From NCBI GenBank assembly GCA_902769705.1, contig CACXPX010000011.1:1-64000 (forward strand): DNA of 64,000 nucleotides. Direction: 5' to 3'. Shown here one piece after another: positions 38,804 through 48,105 of this stretch. A program made the position numbers and the translations under genes. Every line of letters begins with the position of its first letter. Position 1 is the first letter of the stretch. This DNA comes from an uncultured Prevotellaceae bacterium. Its GTDB lineage: Bacteria; Bacteroidota; Bacteroidia; Bacteroidales; Bacteroidaceae. A model generated the notes under the pieces. That model made no database searches and was not told the origin of the DNA. It saw only the letters and a program-made list of their open reading frames with translations.

Positions 38804-40690
38804 TCAATATTCGGGTAGGTTTGACATCAAATAATAATCATAATAGTACGTATTCCCATAAAGGAGGTACAATCTATCGCGAGCCTCTTCAATATCCAGC
38901 CCGTCGCAACTCGCAGCAGCCTCCATAAATTTGTTGTACTCTTCCTTCACACCCGGACTGAAGGGCATGCGGTCGAGGTCGGAACGGTTCTCCAGTTTTC
39001 CATAGAGGTAAGCGGCCTGCTGATAGATGATGGGCATAGGTCCTTCAGGGTGTTGTTGAATATATCGGCTGAAATGATAATTAAAGAGTTCGGGGTCTTT
39101 TACCCACAACGATGCCAGCAGAGACTGCTCCTGGAAGATGGGGTCGGCAGGATAGCTGCAACTCGCAAGCTGCTTCATCAGGAAGCGTTCCACGAAGCCT
39201 TGGTCGTCGGACAAAGTGTTGGGATAACGCATCATGTGGGTGATAGGCTCCAACTCCCGCTCCTTCGCAATCAGTTCTGGGTGGTCAACCAGATTCTCTG
39301 CCCATTCCGCCCAATCTTTAAAGAAGAGCGTGTGCTTCAAGATGTTGAGGTATTTGCGAGCCACTTTCTTCTCACCGTTCAACAACGCACACCGAGTCAA
39401 GTATTTATAATATTCGGCCCGCCAATCGAACTCCACGCCCAACTCGGTACTCAGACGGGTGCAGTAATTCAACATTCCATATTGATAATAAATGAGCGTT
39501 CCTGACACCAGCAGCATGCGCATGTTAAAGGGAGCGTTGATTCGCTTTGAACCGTTTTTATACTGATACATCTCGTCAGCTTGGCGCCCTAAACGCGACA
39601 GCGCAAGGTTCCTCATCATCACAATGGCACGTGTCGGCTCGTCCTGTTGAGTGGCAGCCTCTTGCAGCACGCCCTCCCAGTCGGTATTCTCCACCAGCCG
39701 TTGCATCTTCAGCTCATGATGGAAGTTCTCGTCTTTATACCAGAAATGCACTACACCCCACACGCAGACAGCCAGCACCGCAGCTTGTGCGCCCCAAGTC
39801 CATAAACCTTTCGGGAGTTTTTTCTTTTGGGCTTTTCCCTTTGCTGCCGCTTTTTTCCGCCCTTTCTCATTCACAGGGGCTTCAATCTCAGCGGCTGGTT
39901 TTTCGCCCTTCGACAACGGCAGGCAAACCATTACCAGCATGAACAGTGCTAACAGATAGAAAGGAATGTAGAATTGATGGTGCTCCTCAGTGATGAAATA
40001 GACGGGCAAGCCCACAACGTATATGTTGGCCAGATGCGTTTGGTAGAAAACATAGCGGTAGAAGAATAAGGGAACGGCTATCGCGCTCAACACGGCTATC
40101 GCGGTATACACTATGCCTTGTTTCTTATTCATCAGACGCCACGACCAAATGCCCATCAGCAACGTGGCTGCCAACGCATAAATGCCAAAGAACGGATAAC
40201 CTATTACGCACGTCAGCACCATCCACACACATCGCAGCCAATATCGGTCGGGCAAGCTGCGGAATGCCCATAGAGTAGCCACAGCCGCCGTTGTGCCAAT
40301 CGTTGCCACGAAGAAATGTCCGCGCAATTTCAGCATATAAATCCAATAGCCCATGTTCACATCGGTGATGAGCAACAAAGCGACGGGAATGAGCAGCAAC
40401 GATGCCCACTTGGCAGGGAAGTTGAACGTCTTTTTGAGTAGCACCAGCAATAGCAGCCACCAAGCGCAGAGCATAGTGACACCAGCCCAGGCAATGTGGA
40501 AAAACTGCGTGAACCACGTTCCCACGTAGGTCAGGAGCCCTGCAGCCACTACCATTTGCTGTTTAAAGAAGAGCGGAGTGTCGAGAAACAAGTTCAGTTC
40601 TTGCACTTTCCACAGGAGGTCGCTCTCGCCAATCAGCAGCCCGCAGGCAATGGCAGCGAGGGCTGCCATCCAAATCAAGAAATATTTCAT
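38804..40690 (-). CDS. DUF6057-like multi-pass membrane protein
   Basis: 628 aa. The N-terminal half (about 1-310) has roughly ten hydrophobic segments (FLIWMAALAAIACGLLIG, VTMLCAWWLLLLVLL, LLLIPVALLLITDV and others). A Lys/Ala-rich loop (NEKGRKKAAAKGKAQKKK) and a further membrane segment near 300 follow, then a soluble helical, TPR-like part (about 330-628, EGVLQEAATQQDEPTRAIVMM). It matches the Bacteroidetes DUF6057 family as I recall it. First gene of a pair with the haem propeller lipoprotein; function unknown. Confidence 0.65.
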   Translation of the reverse strand: MKYFLIWMAALAAIACGLLIGESDLLWKVQELNLFLDTPLFFKQQMVVAAGLLTYVGTWFTQFFHIAWAGVTMLCAWWLLLLVLLKKTFNFPAKWASLLLIPVALLLITDVNMGYWIYMLKLRGHFFVATIGTTAAVATLWAFRSLPDRYWLRCVWMVLTCVIGYPFFGIYALAATLLMGIWSWRLMNKKQGIVYTAIAVLSAIAVPLFFYRYVFYQTHLANIYVVGLPVYFITEEHHQFYIPFYLLALFMLVMVCLPLSKGEKPAAEIEAPVNEKGRKKAAAKGKAQKKKLPKGLWTWGAQAAVLAVCVWGVVHFWYKDENFHHELKMQRLVENTDWEGVLQEAATQQDEPTRAIVMMRNLALSRLGRQADEMYQYKNGSKRINAPFNMRMLLVSGTLIYYQYGMLNYCTRLSTELGVEFDWRAEYYKYLTRCALLNGEKKVARKYLNILKHTLFFKDWAEWAENLVDHPELIAKERELEPITHMMRYPNTLSDDQGFVERFLMKQLASCSYPADPIFQEQSLLASLWVKDPELFNYHFSRYIQQHPEGPMPIIYQQAAYLYGKLENRSDLDRMPFSPGVKEEYNKFMEAAASCDGLDIEEARDRLYLLYGNTYYYDYYLMSNLPEY

Positions 40691-40718
40691 ATCGTTTAGG
40701 CCATTTTCAATTGATGCG

Positions 40719-40726
40719 CAAATTTA
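40719..40726 (-). promoter_or_regulatory. -7 element for the DUF6057 operon
   Basis: Minus strand TAAATTTG (TAnnTTTG), about 28 nt before the ATG. No -33 box at standard spacing. Confidence 0.45.
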
Positions 40727-40845
40727 ATAAACTTATCATAAAAACGAGGAATAAGGCAAAAGAAAAAGACTGCTTCTAAACAATATTAACATTTGCAAAC
40801 AAGAAGCGGGCCTTATGCAGCACGTTCATCCATCGGAAGGCTTCA

Positions 40846-40898
40846 TCAAAAAAGAATCCCCGACCGCTCATCGTTTTTCCTGCGAGCAGTCGGGGATT
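40846..40898 (-). terminator. Rho-independent terminator of the glycine cleavage operon
   Basis: Minus strand: AATCCCCGAC...GAGC stem (40898-40884) pairs with GAGCG-GTCGGGGATT (40869-40855) with one bulge, then CTTTTTT. It follows lpd by about 40 nt. Confidence 0.85.
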
Positions 40899-40938
40899 AT
40901 GGGAGGAATCTGAATGTAAAAGAATCCTTTTCCAAACG

Positions 40939-42294
40939 TCACAATTCTTGCAACATCTCGCTGAGCGTGGGATGGATGTGCGTGATTTGGCGCAGCTGGT
41001 CGATGGAGGTGTCGCGATTCATCAATGCCGCCACTTCTTGGACCATATCTGCGGCATGTGCTCCAACGATGTGGCAGCCGATGATGCGCCCATTTTCGTC
41101 GGACAGCAGCTTCACGAGTCCCTCAGTCTCCGCCATCGCCAACGCCTTTCCATTGGCTCGATAGTAAGCTTTGTGGCAGGTGTAAGGTTTTTCTTCCACT
41201 TTGCACTGGTCCTCACTCAAACCCACGCACGCCGCTTCGGGTGACGTGAAGATGGCTGCCGGCATAATATCCAGTCGAATGTCGTCAATTGTTAATTGTA
41301 AATTGTCAATTGACAATCGGTTGGCGAGCATGTGGTTGACGGCACGCAAGCCCTGCATCGTAGCGGCATGAGCAAGCATCTGCCGCCCGTTCACATCACC
41401 AATGGCATAGATGCCGGGAACAGAAGTCTGCATGTTTTCGTCGACAACAATACCGCCTCTCTCAAAAGCAATACCAGCCGCAGCAAGCCCTTCAGGCAGG
41501 CGAGGTTTACGCCCCACTGCGATGAGCACGCGGTCGGCCTCAACGGTGGTGCTCTTTCCTTTTCGTTCGAAGGTCACGCCCTGCTCCGAAACAGCTGTGA
41601 CGGCACTCTGCATGAAGAACTCCACGCCCTGCTTCTCGAGCGACTTGCGCAACCGTTTGGCGATGTCGCTGTCGAGAGAGGGCAGGCACTCTCTCAGAAA
41701 CTCGACAACCGTGACTTGACATCCGAAAGCATTGAAAATGCTGGCGAACTCCATGCCGATGACGCCGGCACCGATGATGCAGAGATGGCGAGGCAACGAA
41801 GTGTCGGCAAGCAGTTGGGACGAGTCGCAGACAAGGCTGGGGGCAGTCACCTCGAAGGGTGGCGCCTTGGACTCGGACCCCGTAGCAATGATGATGTTGG
41901 GCGCCGTAAACGTCTCTCCAGAGGAGGTCTGCACGGTTTTCGCATCAACAAAAGCAGCCATATCCCTCACGAGGGAGATGCCGGGTTGTGAAAGCAAGGT
42001 CTCCACTCCACTTCTCAAGGCTTCAATTACCTGGTCTTTACGCTCCACCACACGTTTGAAGTCGAAGTCATAATGCACGTTGTCGAAGCCGAACAGGGCG
42101 GCATTGGCCATCGTTCGGGCCACCTCGGCATTGCGGGCGAACGCCTTCGTGGGAATGCAACCAACGTTCAGACAGGTCCCTCCGACGTGTTGCCCTTCGA
42201 TAATGACAACCTGCAAACCCTTTTTCGCAGCATATTCAGCGGTGCGGTATCCACCTGGTCCAGCGCCGATGATGATGAGGTCAGTTTTTGTCAT
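40939..42294 (-). CDS. lpdA: Dihydrolipoyl dehydrogenase (L protein of glycine cleavage)
   Basis: 451 aa. FAD-binding IIIGAGPGGYRTAEYAA, redox disulfide GGTCLNVGCIPTK (C41, C46), NAD-binding IIGAGVIGMEFASIF and the dimer-interface catalytic HIHPTLSEML near the C-terminus. It reoxidises dihydrolipoyl-GcvH with NAD+. Being last in the gcv operon (14-nt overlap with gcvPB), it probably serves this complex. Between YAIGDVNGRQML and the interface domain it carries RLSIDNLQLTIDD, encoded by AATTGACAATTTACAATT-type repeats (41284-41321), absent from ordinary family members as I know them. Confidence 0.95.
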   Translation of the reverse strand: MTKTDLIIIGAGPGGYRTAEYAAKKGLQVVIIEGQHVGGTCLNVGCIPTKAFARNAEVARTMANAALFGFDNVHYDFDFKRVVERKDQVIEALRSGVETLLSQPGISLVRDMAAFVDAKTVQTSSGETFTAPNIIIATGSESKAPPFEVTAPSLVCDSSQLLADTSLPRHLCIIGAGVIGMEFASIFNAFGCQVTVVEFLRECLPSLDSDIAKRLRKSLEKQGVEFFMQSAVTAVSEQGVTFERKGKSTTVEADRVLIAVGRKPRLPEGLAAAGIAFERGGIVVDENMQTSVPGIYAIGDVNGRQMLAHAATMQGLRAVNHMLANRLSIDNLQLTIDDIRLDIMPAAIFTSPEAACVGLSEDQCKVEEKPYTCHKAYYRANGKALAMAETEGLVKLLSDENGRIIGCHIVGAHAADMVQEVAALMNRDTSIDQLRQITHIHPTLSEMLQEL

Positions 42295-43771
42295 TGATGA
42301 GTTGTTGATAAGTGAGGATGGGATGCTTGGCAGCCAGCACGTCGTCTACGCGTCCGATGGGCGTGTTGTGAGGCGCGCTCTTCACCATGTCGGGCTGTTC
42401 TTTAGCCTCTTGGGCGATGGTTCGCATCACCTTTATGAACTCGTCGATGGTCTCCTTCGACTCGCTCTCGGTGGGCTCAATCATCATGGCCTCGTGGAAA
42501 AGTAAGGGGAAGTAGATGGTAGGAGCGTGATAGCCATAGTCGAGCAGACGCTTGGCAATGTCCATCGTCGTGACGCCCGTTGACTTGTCGCGCAGTCCGT
42601 CGAAAACGAACTCATGCTTGCAAAGTCCCTCGATGGGCAGTTCATAGACATCCTTCAGTGACTCTTTGATATAGTTGGCGTTGAGCGTGGCGAGCGGTCC
42701 CACCATCTTGATGTTCTCGTTGCCCAAGGAGAGGATGTAGGCATAGGCTTTCAGCATGACACCAAAGTTGCCAAAGAAGCTGCCAATGCTGCCGAGCGAC
42801 TGGTCTTGGCTGTCGGTCTCCACTTCATAGAGGTCCTCGGCTTGATAATAAACCACGCGAGGAGTGGGCAGGAAATCTTCCAATCCCTTGCGCACACCGA
42901 CGGGTCCGCTGCCAGGTCCGCCACCGCCATGAGGCGTTGAAAACGTCTTGTGCAGGTTGATGTGCATCACGTCGAAGCCCATGTCGCCAGGACGCACCAC
43001 GCCCAACATGGGGTTGAGGTTAGCCCCGTCGTAGTACATCATGGCGCCGCAGCCGTGAATCTCTTTTGCTATCAGCGGGATGTCCTTCTCGAAGATGCCC
43101 AACGTGTTGGGGTTGGTCATCATGATAGCAGCGATTTCAGGACCATGTTCTTCGACAAGGGCATGCAGATGTTCCAAGTCGACAAGTCCCTCGGCGGTGC
43201 TCTTCACTTCCACCACCTCCAGTCCGCAGACGGCCGCCGAAGCGGGATTCGTTCCGTGAGCCGAGTCGGGGATGAGCACTTTCGTGCGTCGGGTGTCGCC
43301 TCTGCTCTCGTGATAGGCGCGGATAATCATCAGTCCGGTGAGTTCGCCATGAGCTCCCGCACAAGGGTTCAGCGTGAATTCGCTGAGTCCGGTGAGCTCT
43401 GCCAACGCCTGTTGCAAGTTGTGATAAAGCATCAGCGCAGGCTGGCAAGTCTCGGCAGGCTGCAGCGGATGCAGGTCGGCAAACGCCTTCAGGGCGGCAA
43501 TCTCCTCGTTGATGACGGGATTGTATTTCATCGTGCACGACCCGAGCGGATAGAAGCCGTCGTTCACACCGAAGTTGTTGTGGCTGAGGTTGGTATAATG
43601 GCGCACCACTGTGAGCTCGTCGCACTCGGGCAGGGGTGCATCGTCCTTCCTTCTCAGTGTCTCGGGCAGTTCGGCTGTGCTATGCGTGGCGTCGCATTGA
43701 GGTAGCGAATAGCCTTTTCTTCCGGTTTTCGAAAGCTCGAAAATCAAGTTTCCGTATAGTCTGTTGTTCAT
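42281..43771 (-). CDS. gcvPB: Glycine dehydrogenase (decarboxylating) subunit 2
   Basis: 496 aa, the C-terminal half of the P protein in the split form. The PLP lysine is K275 in HINLHKTFSTPHGGGGPGSG, and GSCTMKYNP, a typical GcvPB segment, lies near residue 80. With GcvPA it decarboxylates glycine and passes the aminomethyl group to lipoyl-GcvH. It overlaps gcvPA by four bases (ATGA) and lpd by 14, indicating translational coupling. Confidence 0.96.
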   Translation of the reverse strand: MNNRLYGNLIFELSKTGRKGYSLPQCDATHSTAELPETLRRKDDAPLPECDELTVVRHYTNLSHNNFGVNDGFYPLGSCTMKYNPVINEEIAALKAFADLHPLQPAETCQPALMLYHNLQQALAELTGLSEFTLNPCAGAHGELTGLMIIRAYHESRGDTRRTKVLIPDSAHGTNPASAAVCGLEVVEVKSTAEGLVDLEHLHALVEEHGPEIAAIMMTNPNTLGIFEKDIPLIAKEIHGCGAMMYYDGANLNPMLGVVRPGDMGFDVMHINLHKTFSTPHGGGGPGSGPVGVRKGLEDFLPTPRVVYYQAEDLYEVETDSQDQSLGSIGSFFGNFGVMLKAYAYILSLGNENIKMVGPLATLNANYIKESLKDVYELPIEGLCKHEFVFDGLRDKSTGVTTMDIAKRLLDYGYHAPTIYFPLLFHEAMMIEPTESESKETIDEFIKVMRTIAQEAKEQPDMVKSAPHNTPIGRVDDVLAAKHPILTYQQLINDKN

Positions 43772-45114
43772 GCGTTCTCCTCCTCTTTTTCTGTGAAGTT
43801 GCTGATGATGTCAACAAAATCGGCCAACTCGGCGTCCGTCCGCTTCTCGGTCGCGGCCAGCATCAACGTGTGGTCGCCTGTTTTCACGCCCGCCAAATAG
43901 CCATTGTCAATGCATTCGGCCTGCAGGGCGTCCACATCGCCGTCGAAGTTGAGGCAGAACTCGTTGAAGAACGGCTGGTCAAAGGTGAGGCTGAAGTGCC
44001 CCGTCTTCACCAGTTCATCGCACAGCCAGTGGGCTTTTGCATAAGATTGTTCGGCAGCCTCTCGCAGCCCTTGGCGGCCCATCACCGACATGTAGATAGT
44101 GGCATAGAGGGTCATGAGGCTTTGGTTGGAGCAAATATTCGATGTAGCCTTCTGCCGGCGGATGTGCTGCTCGCGAGCCTGAAGGGTAAGCACGAAGGCG
44201 CGCTGTCCGCGGTTGTCCTTCGTCATGCCCACGATGCGTCCGGGCATCTTGCGCATCAGTTTCTCCGTGCAGCACATGTAGCCCAGCCCCGGACCACCAA
44301 ACGTCATGGGAATGCCCAGACTCTGAGCCTCTCCCACCGCCACGTCGGCGCCCCATTCGCCAGGTGTGCGCAGCACGGCGAGGTCGGCGGCCACGCTGTT
44401 CACGATGAAGAGCGCCTTTTGTGCGTGGCAAGCATCGGCAAATCCTTCATAGTCCTCGACGATGCCATAGCGGTTGGGCTGCTGCACAATAACGCCCGCC
44501 ACACCGCCTTCGTCCAATCTCAGTTGCAAGTCATCGCGACGGGTGACGCCGTCTTGGGCGGCAATGGTCTCGATGCAGATGCCGTGAAACTTTGCGTAGG
44601 TGTCCACCACGCGGCGCACCTTCGGGTCTACGGTGTCAGAAACGAGCACCTTCGTGGCCTTTTTGGCATTGGCGAACGCCATCAGCGCCGCCTCAGCCGT
44701 AGCCGTTGCCCCATCATACATCGACGCATTCGAGATATCCATACCCGTCAGGGCAGCCATCATCGACTGGTATTCGAAGATGTAGTGCAACGTGCCTTGC
44801 GAAATCTCAGCCTGATAGGGCGTGTAGCTGGTCAGGAATTCCGACCGTTCCACAAGGTTCTGCACCACGGCGGGTGCATAGTGGTCGTAGCATCCGGCAC
44901 CAGCGAAGCAGACGAGCGGCTGACTGAAGTCGGCGATGGCGGTAAACAAGTTGCGCACCTCCATCTCGCTCATCTCCTCGGGAAGCTCGTAGCCGTCTTT
45001 CAGCTTCACGCTCCCGGGCACGTCGGCATAGAGCTCTTCGAGCGAGCCCACGCCCACCACATCGAGCATCTGCCGGATGTCCTCCTGCGTATGCGGCAAA
45101 TATCTGTGTTGCAT
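43768..45114 (-). CDS. gcvPA: Glycine dehydrogenase (decarboxylating) subunit 1
   Basis: 448 aa, N-terminal half of the split P protein. Typical segments: YLPHTQEDIRQMLDVVG at the start, CFAGAGCYDHYAPAVV, YTPYQAEISQGTLHYIFEYQ, YDGATATAEAALMA and MSVMGRQGLREAAEQSYAKA. It forms the heterotetramer with GcvPB. Starts 6 nt after gcvH. Confidence 0.96.
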   Translation of the reverse strand: MQHRYLPHTQEDIRQMLDVVGVGSLEELYADVPGSVKLKDGYELPEEMSEMEVRNLFTAIADFSQPLVCFAGAGCYDHYAPAVVQNLVERSEFLTSYTPYQAEISQGTLHYIFEYQSMMAALTGMDISNASMYDGATATAEAALMAFANAKKATKVLVSDTVDPKVRRVVDTYAKFHGICIETIAAQDGVTRRDDLQLRLDEGGVAGVIVQQPNRYGIVEDYEGFADACHAQKALFIVNSVAADLAVLRTPGEWGADVAVGEAQSLGIPMTFGGPGLGYMCCTEKLMRKMPGRIVGMTKDNRGQRAFVLTLQAREQHIRRQKATSNICSNQSLMTLYATIYMSVMGRQGLREAAEQSYAKAHWLCDELVKTGHFSLTFDQPFFNEFCLNFDGDVDALQAECIDNGYLAGVKTGDHTLMLAATEKRTDAELADFVDIISNFTEKEEENA

Positions 45115-45120
45115 GTGGCC

Positions 45121-45501
45121 TTACTTTTTGCAGAATTCCTCGTATTCCCCGGCACTCATCAGGTTGTCGAGCTCCGCCTTGTCGGTCAGTTCCACCTTGA
45201 TAATCCAGTTTTCAAACGCGTCTTGGTTGAGCAGTTCGGGCTCGTCTTCAAGCGCTTCGTTCACCTCGACCACCGTTCCACTCACGGGAGCATTCAGGTC
45301 GCTGGCGGCTTTCACACTCTCCACGGCACCAAACTCGGCGCCAGCCTCCACCTCGTCGTCCACCTCGGGCATGTCTACATAAACCACGTTGCCCAACTCG
45401 TGCTGAGCATAGTCGGTGATGCCGATGAATCCGAAATCGCCTTCCACGCGCACATACTCGTGTGACTCACTGTAGTAAAGTCCTTCAATAACTTTTGCCA
45501 T
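45121..45501 (-). CDS. gcvH: Glycine cleavage system H protein
   Basis: 126 aa, usual length. The lipoylated lysine is K64 in AVESVKAASDLNAPVSG. It carries the aminomethyl group between P, T and L proteins. LplA, encoded by the first gene of the operon, is the likely lipoylating enzyme. Confidence 0.96.
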   Translation of the reverse strand: MAKVIEGLYYSESHEYVRVEGDFGFIGITDYAQHELGNVVYVDMPEVDDEVEAGAEFGAVESVKAASDLNAPVSGTVVEVNEALEDEPELLNQDAFENWIIKVELTDKAELDNLMSAGEYEEFCKK

Positions 45502-45555
45502 AATCTTTTAATCCTTTAATTATTTAATTTCTTAATTATTTAATTTCTTAATTTC
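45502..45555. repeat. A/T-rich repeat between gcvT and gcvH
   Basis: The 54-nt gap consists almost entirely of variants of TTAATTTCTTAATTATTTAA. It separates two genes of an otherwise tightly packed operon and contains no hairpin with a T run. Confidence 0.7.
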
Positions 45556-46653
45556 TTAATTTTTCTTGTAGTGTTTCTCATAGAAGCGTTTTTTCACCAC
45601 GACGCCCGGGAACGTCTTCTTGCGTATTTGCACTTCCACCTCCGTGCCCAGCTTGGCGTGCTCCGTGTCCACCAACGCCATGCAGACGCTCTTACCCGTC
45701 GAGATGGAGTTGTATCCCGTTGTCACTTCGCCCACAGCCTTTCCGTCGCAGAGCACCGTATATCCGTGTCTTGGGATAGCCTTGTCGCGCAACTCGATAC
45801 CTACTATCTTGCGGGCCACACCGTCAGTCTTCTGCTTCAGCAGGGCCTCCTTGCCGAGGAAGTCCTCCTTGTCGAGCTTCACAAACATACCAAGACCAGC
45901 CATCATCGGTGTGATATCGTCAGAGAGCTCGTCGCCATAGAGCGGCAGCCCCACTTCGAAGCGCAGCGTGTCGCGGCATCCCAGTCCGCAGGGCTTGCAA
46001 CGTCCGCTGGCGATGAGTTTGTCCCACATCTCGCGGATGAACGCGTGCATGCCATAAATCTCGAAACCGTCCTCGCCCGTGTAGCCCGTGCGGCTGACGA
46101 TGATGGTCTCCGACGTGCCGTTGTAGTTGGCTATTTCCTTGAACGTGTAGAACGACAGCTCGCTGCAGGGCAGCTCCAGCACCTCCTCCATCACGCGCTC
46201 GGCCTCGGGACCTTGCACCGCCAGCTCTCCGTAGTAGTCGCATTGGTCGGCAATGGTCACCTCATATCCTTGGGCCAGTTTCTCTATCCATTGGATATCC
46301 TTGTCGATGTTGGCAGCGTTGATGACCAGCAGGAAACGGTCGTCGGCCTTCTTGTAGACCAGCAGGTCGTCCACCACGCCGCCATCGTCGTAGCACATCA
46401 TGCCGTAGAGAATCTTCCCGACGGCCATTCCGCTCACATCGTTGGTGAAGATGTAGTTCACAAAGTCTTCGGCATCGTTGCCCGAGACCAGCACCTCGCC
46501 CATGTGGCTCACGTCGAACACGCCACAGGCCGTACGCACGGCGTTGTGCTCGTCGATGATGGATGTGTACTGAATGGGCATGTCAAAGCCTCCGAAGGGT
46601 TGCATCAGCGCCCCCAAGGCCACATGTTTTTCGTATAGACAGGTTTGTTTCAT
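45556..46653 (-). CDS. gcvT: Aminomethyltransferase (T protein)
   Basis: 365 aa. Marks: FGGFDMPIQYTSIIDEHNAVR, GVFDVSHMGEV, the folate-site segment QCDYYGELAVQGP, SRTGYTGEDGFEIY and RDTLRFEVGLPLYGDEL. It transfers the methylene group from aminomethyl-GcvH to tetrahydrofolate, releasing ammonia. Second gene of the operon, 42 nt after lplA. Confidence 0.96.
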   Translation of the reverse strand: MKQTCLYEKHVALGALMQPFGGFDMPIQYTSIIDEHNAVRTACGVFDVSHMGEVLVSGNDAEDFVNYIFTNDVSGMAVGKILYGMMCYDDGGVVDDLLVYKKADDRFLLVINAANIDKDIQWIEKLAQGYEVTIADQCDYYGELAVQGPEAERVMEEVLELPCSELSFYTFKEIANYNGTSETIIVSRTGYTGEDGFEIYGMHAFIREMWDKLIASGRCKPCGLGCRDTLRFEVGLPLYGDELSDDITPMMAGLGMFVKLDKEDFLGKEALLKQKTDGVARKIVGIELRDKAIPRHGYTVLCDGKAVGEVTTGYNSISTGKSVCMALVDTEHAKLGTEVEVQIRKKTFPGVVVKKRFYEKHYKKN

Positions 46654-46695
46654 AATATGTTGATTTTGTTAATGAAGTGTCTTTTTTCAAGAGTT

Positions 46696-47718
46696 TCAAT
46701 CACGCCTGCCCATCAGGAAGGCGATGAATGCCTCGCGGTCGAGGTGCAGGATGACATCGTCCAACCGCTCGGGCAGTGCCTGTCGCAACGCCTCCACCTC
46801 CAGCGCCGTGCCGCGAAGCCTGCTGAGCAGCTGCCCGTCGACGTCGCCCACCACGAAGAAGTCGCCCAGCACGTTCGCCCGCTTCACCACGCCGTTCTTC
46901 AGTTCCATGCGCACCTCCAACTCGCCCACGCCCTCCAAGCGCCCGCGCCGCGTGATGCTGTAGCGGGGGTTCCGCCCGTAGACGAACTCGTCGGACAGAT
47001 ACTCCTGTTCCATCTCCTCTATCGAGCGGATGTCGCTGTCGGTCAGCACCATCTCCGTCTGGCACAGCTCCCGCCTCACAAACGCCTTCAGCTCGTCGAG
47101 CGAGAGGCTCGTATAGTCTTTCAGCAGGGCGATATGTTGGCGCACGCTCTCCACCCCTTTGCTCCGCAGCTTTGCGTTGCTCGGCGTGATGGCGCCCACC
47201 ATGTTCTCCATGTCGGTGTCGTAGAGCATGGTGCCGTGCACGATGGAGTGCCCGGGGATGTGGTAGAACGCGTTGCCCGACACCTTGCGGCCCTCGATGA
47301 GTATATCGTTCCGCCCGCTCGCCTTCGCCTCGATGCCCAACTTGTAGAGCACCAGCGCCACCAGGTTGATGTATTTGTTGAACGTGAAATTCACGTTTTC
47401 GTCGCGCGTGACATACGAGAGCATCACGTTCCCCATGTCGGCATACACGCATCCGCCGCCGCTCTTGCGCCTGAAGGTCGCGATGCCTCGCTGTCGGCAG
47501 TAGTCGAGGTTCACCTCGTTCTCTATCAGCTGGTTGCGTCCGAATATCACCGTCGGCTCCACCTGCCACATGAAGAAGCAGTCGTCGCCCGTGTTCAGCC
47601 GGCGCGCCACGTATTCCTCCATAGCCAGATAGAAGCTCAGCCTGCGCCCCTCGGTCTTCTCTCTCCCGTCGGCTTTTGCTTCCCGAGCGGCGGCATCCGG
47701 CAATGCTACATAGATCAT
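46696..47718 (-). CDS. lplA: Lipoate-protein ligase A
   Basis: 340 aa with the large catalytic domain (FFMWQVEPTVIFGRNQ, TFRRKSGGGCVYADMGNV, SGRNDILIEGRKVSGNAFY with the adenylate-site lysine) and the C-terminal accessory domain (about 245-340). It attaches free lipoate to acceptor lysines, here most likely GcvH K64. It heads the gcv operon, an arrangement that couples lipoylation to the complex that needs it. Confidence 0.93.
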   Translation of the reverse strand: MIYVALPDAAAREAKADGREKTEGRRLSFYLAMEEYVARRLNTGDDCFFMWQVEPTVIFGRNQLIENEVNLDYCRQRGIATFRRKSGGGCVYADMGNVMLSYVTRDENVNFTFNKYINLVALVLYKLGIEAKASGRNDILIEGRKVSGNAFYHIPGHSIVHGTMLYDTDMENMVGAITPSNAKLRSKGVESVRQHIALLKDYTSLSLDELKAFVRRELCQTEMVLTDSDIRSIEEMEQEYLSDEFVYGRNPRYSITRRGRLEGVGELEVRMELKNGVVKRANVLGDFFVVGDVDGQLLSRLRGTALEVEALRQALPERLDDVILHLDREAFIAFLMGRRD

Positions 47719-47747
47719 GGTGTTTTGTCAAAAAGTATCTCCGACTG

Positions 47748-47755
47748 CAAAAATA
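47748..47755 (-). promoter_or_regulatory. -7 element for the lplA-gcv operon
   Basis: Minus strand TATTTTTG, 29 nt before the lplA ATG. The leader is too short for a glycine riboswitch. The 47756-48105 stretch behind it is A/T-rich with no gene, tRNA or clear repeat that I can support. Confidence 0.5.
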
Positions 47756-48105
47756 ATAAATAAATATCACATTCCAATTTTTTTCATGCGCTTTTTCATA
47801 TCAATAAAAGTTAAAGACGACGACAAGATGAACAACACACCGGAAAAACACAAAAAAAAGACATGTATTTCATGCAAGAATAGTGTTAAATCTGTGTTAA
47901 TTTTTGTCACCGACCATAAAAAACGGCATTACAAAATTACATAATTGTAAAAAAATGCTACAATTCCTTCACATTATTTAATAACCTTTTCGCATTTTTT
48001 CATTTTCCCCACTCCTCCAAATCGGCATGGAAGGAGCGGCGGTTGTTGTCAAAAATCTTTACAAATCATCTCATTTTTGCCGTTAACCAATAGTTCTTCC
48101 GATTC

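Noticed and set aside
43636..45465. 609-codon frame opposite gcvPA/gcvH
   Set aside because: Spans two certain genes on the opposite strand and lacks any domain.
46700..47770. 356-codon frame overlapping lplA on the same strand
   Set aside because: Out-of-frame reading of lplA, extremely rich in Arg, Gly and His.
47719..47830. Glycine riboswitch before the gcv operon
   Set aside because: The distance from the -7 element to the lplA ATG is about 29 nt, too short, and no aptamer pattern is visible.
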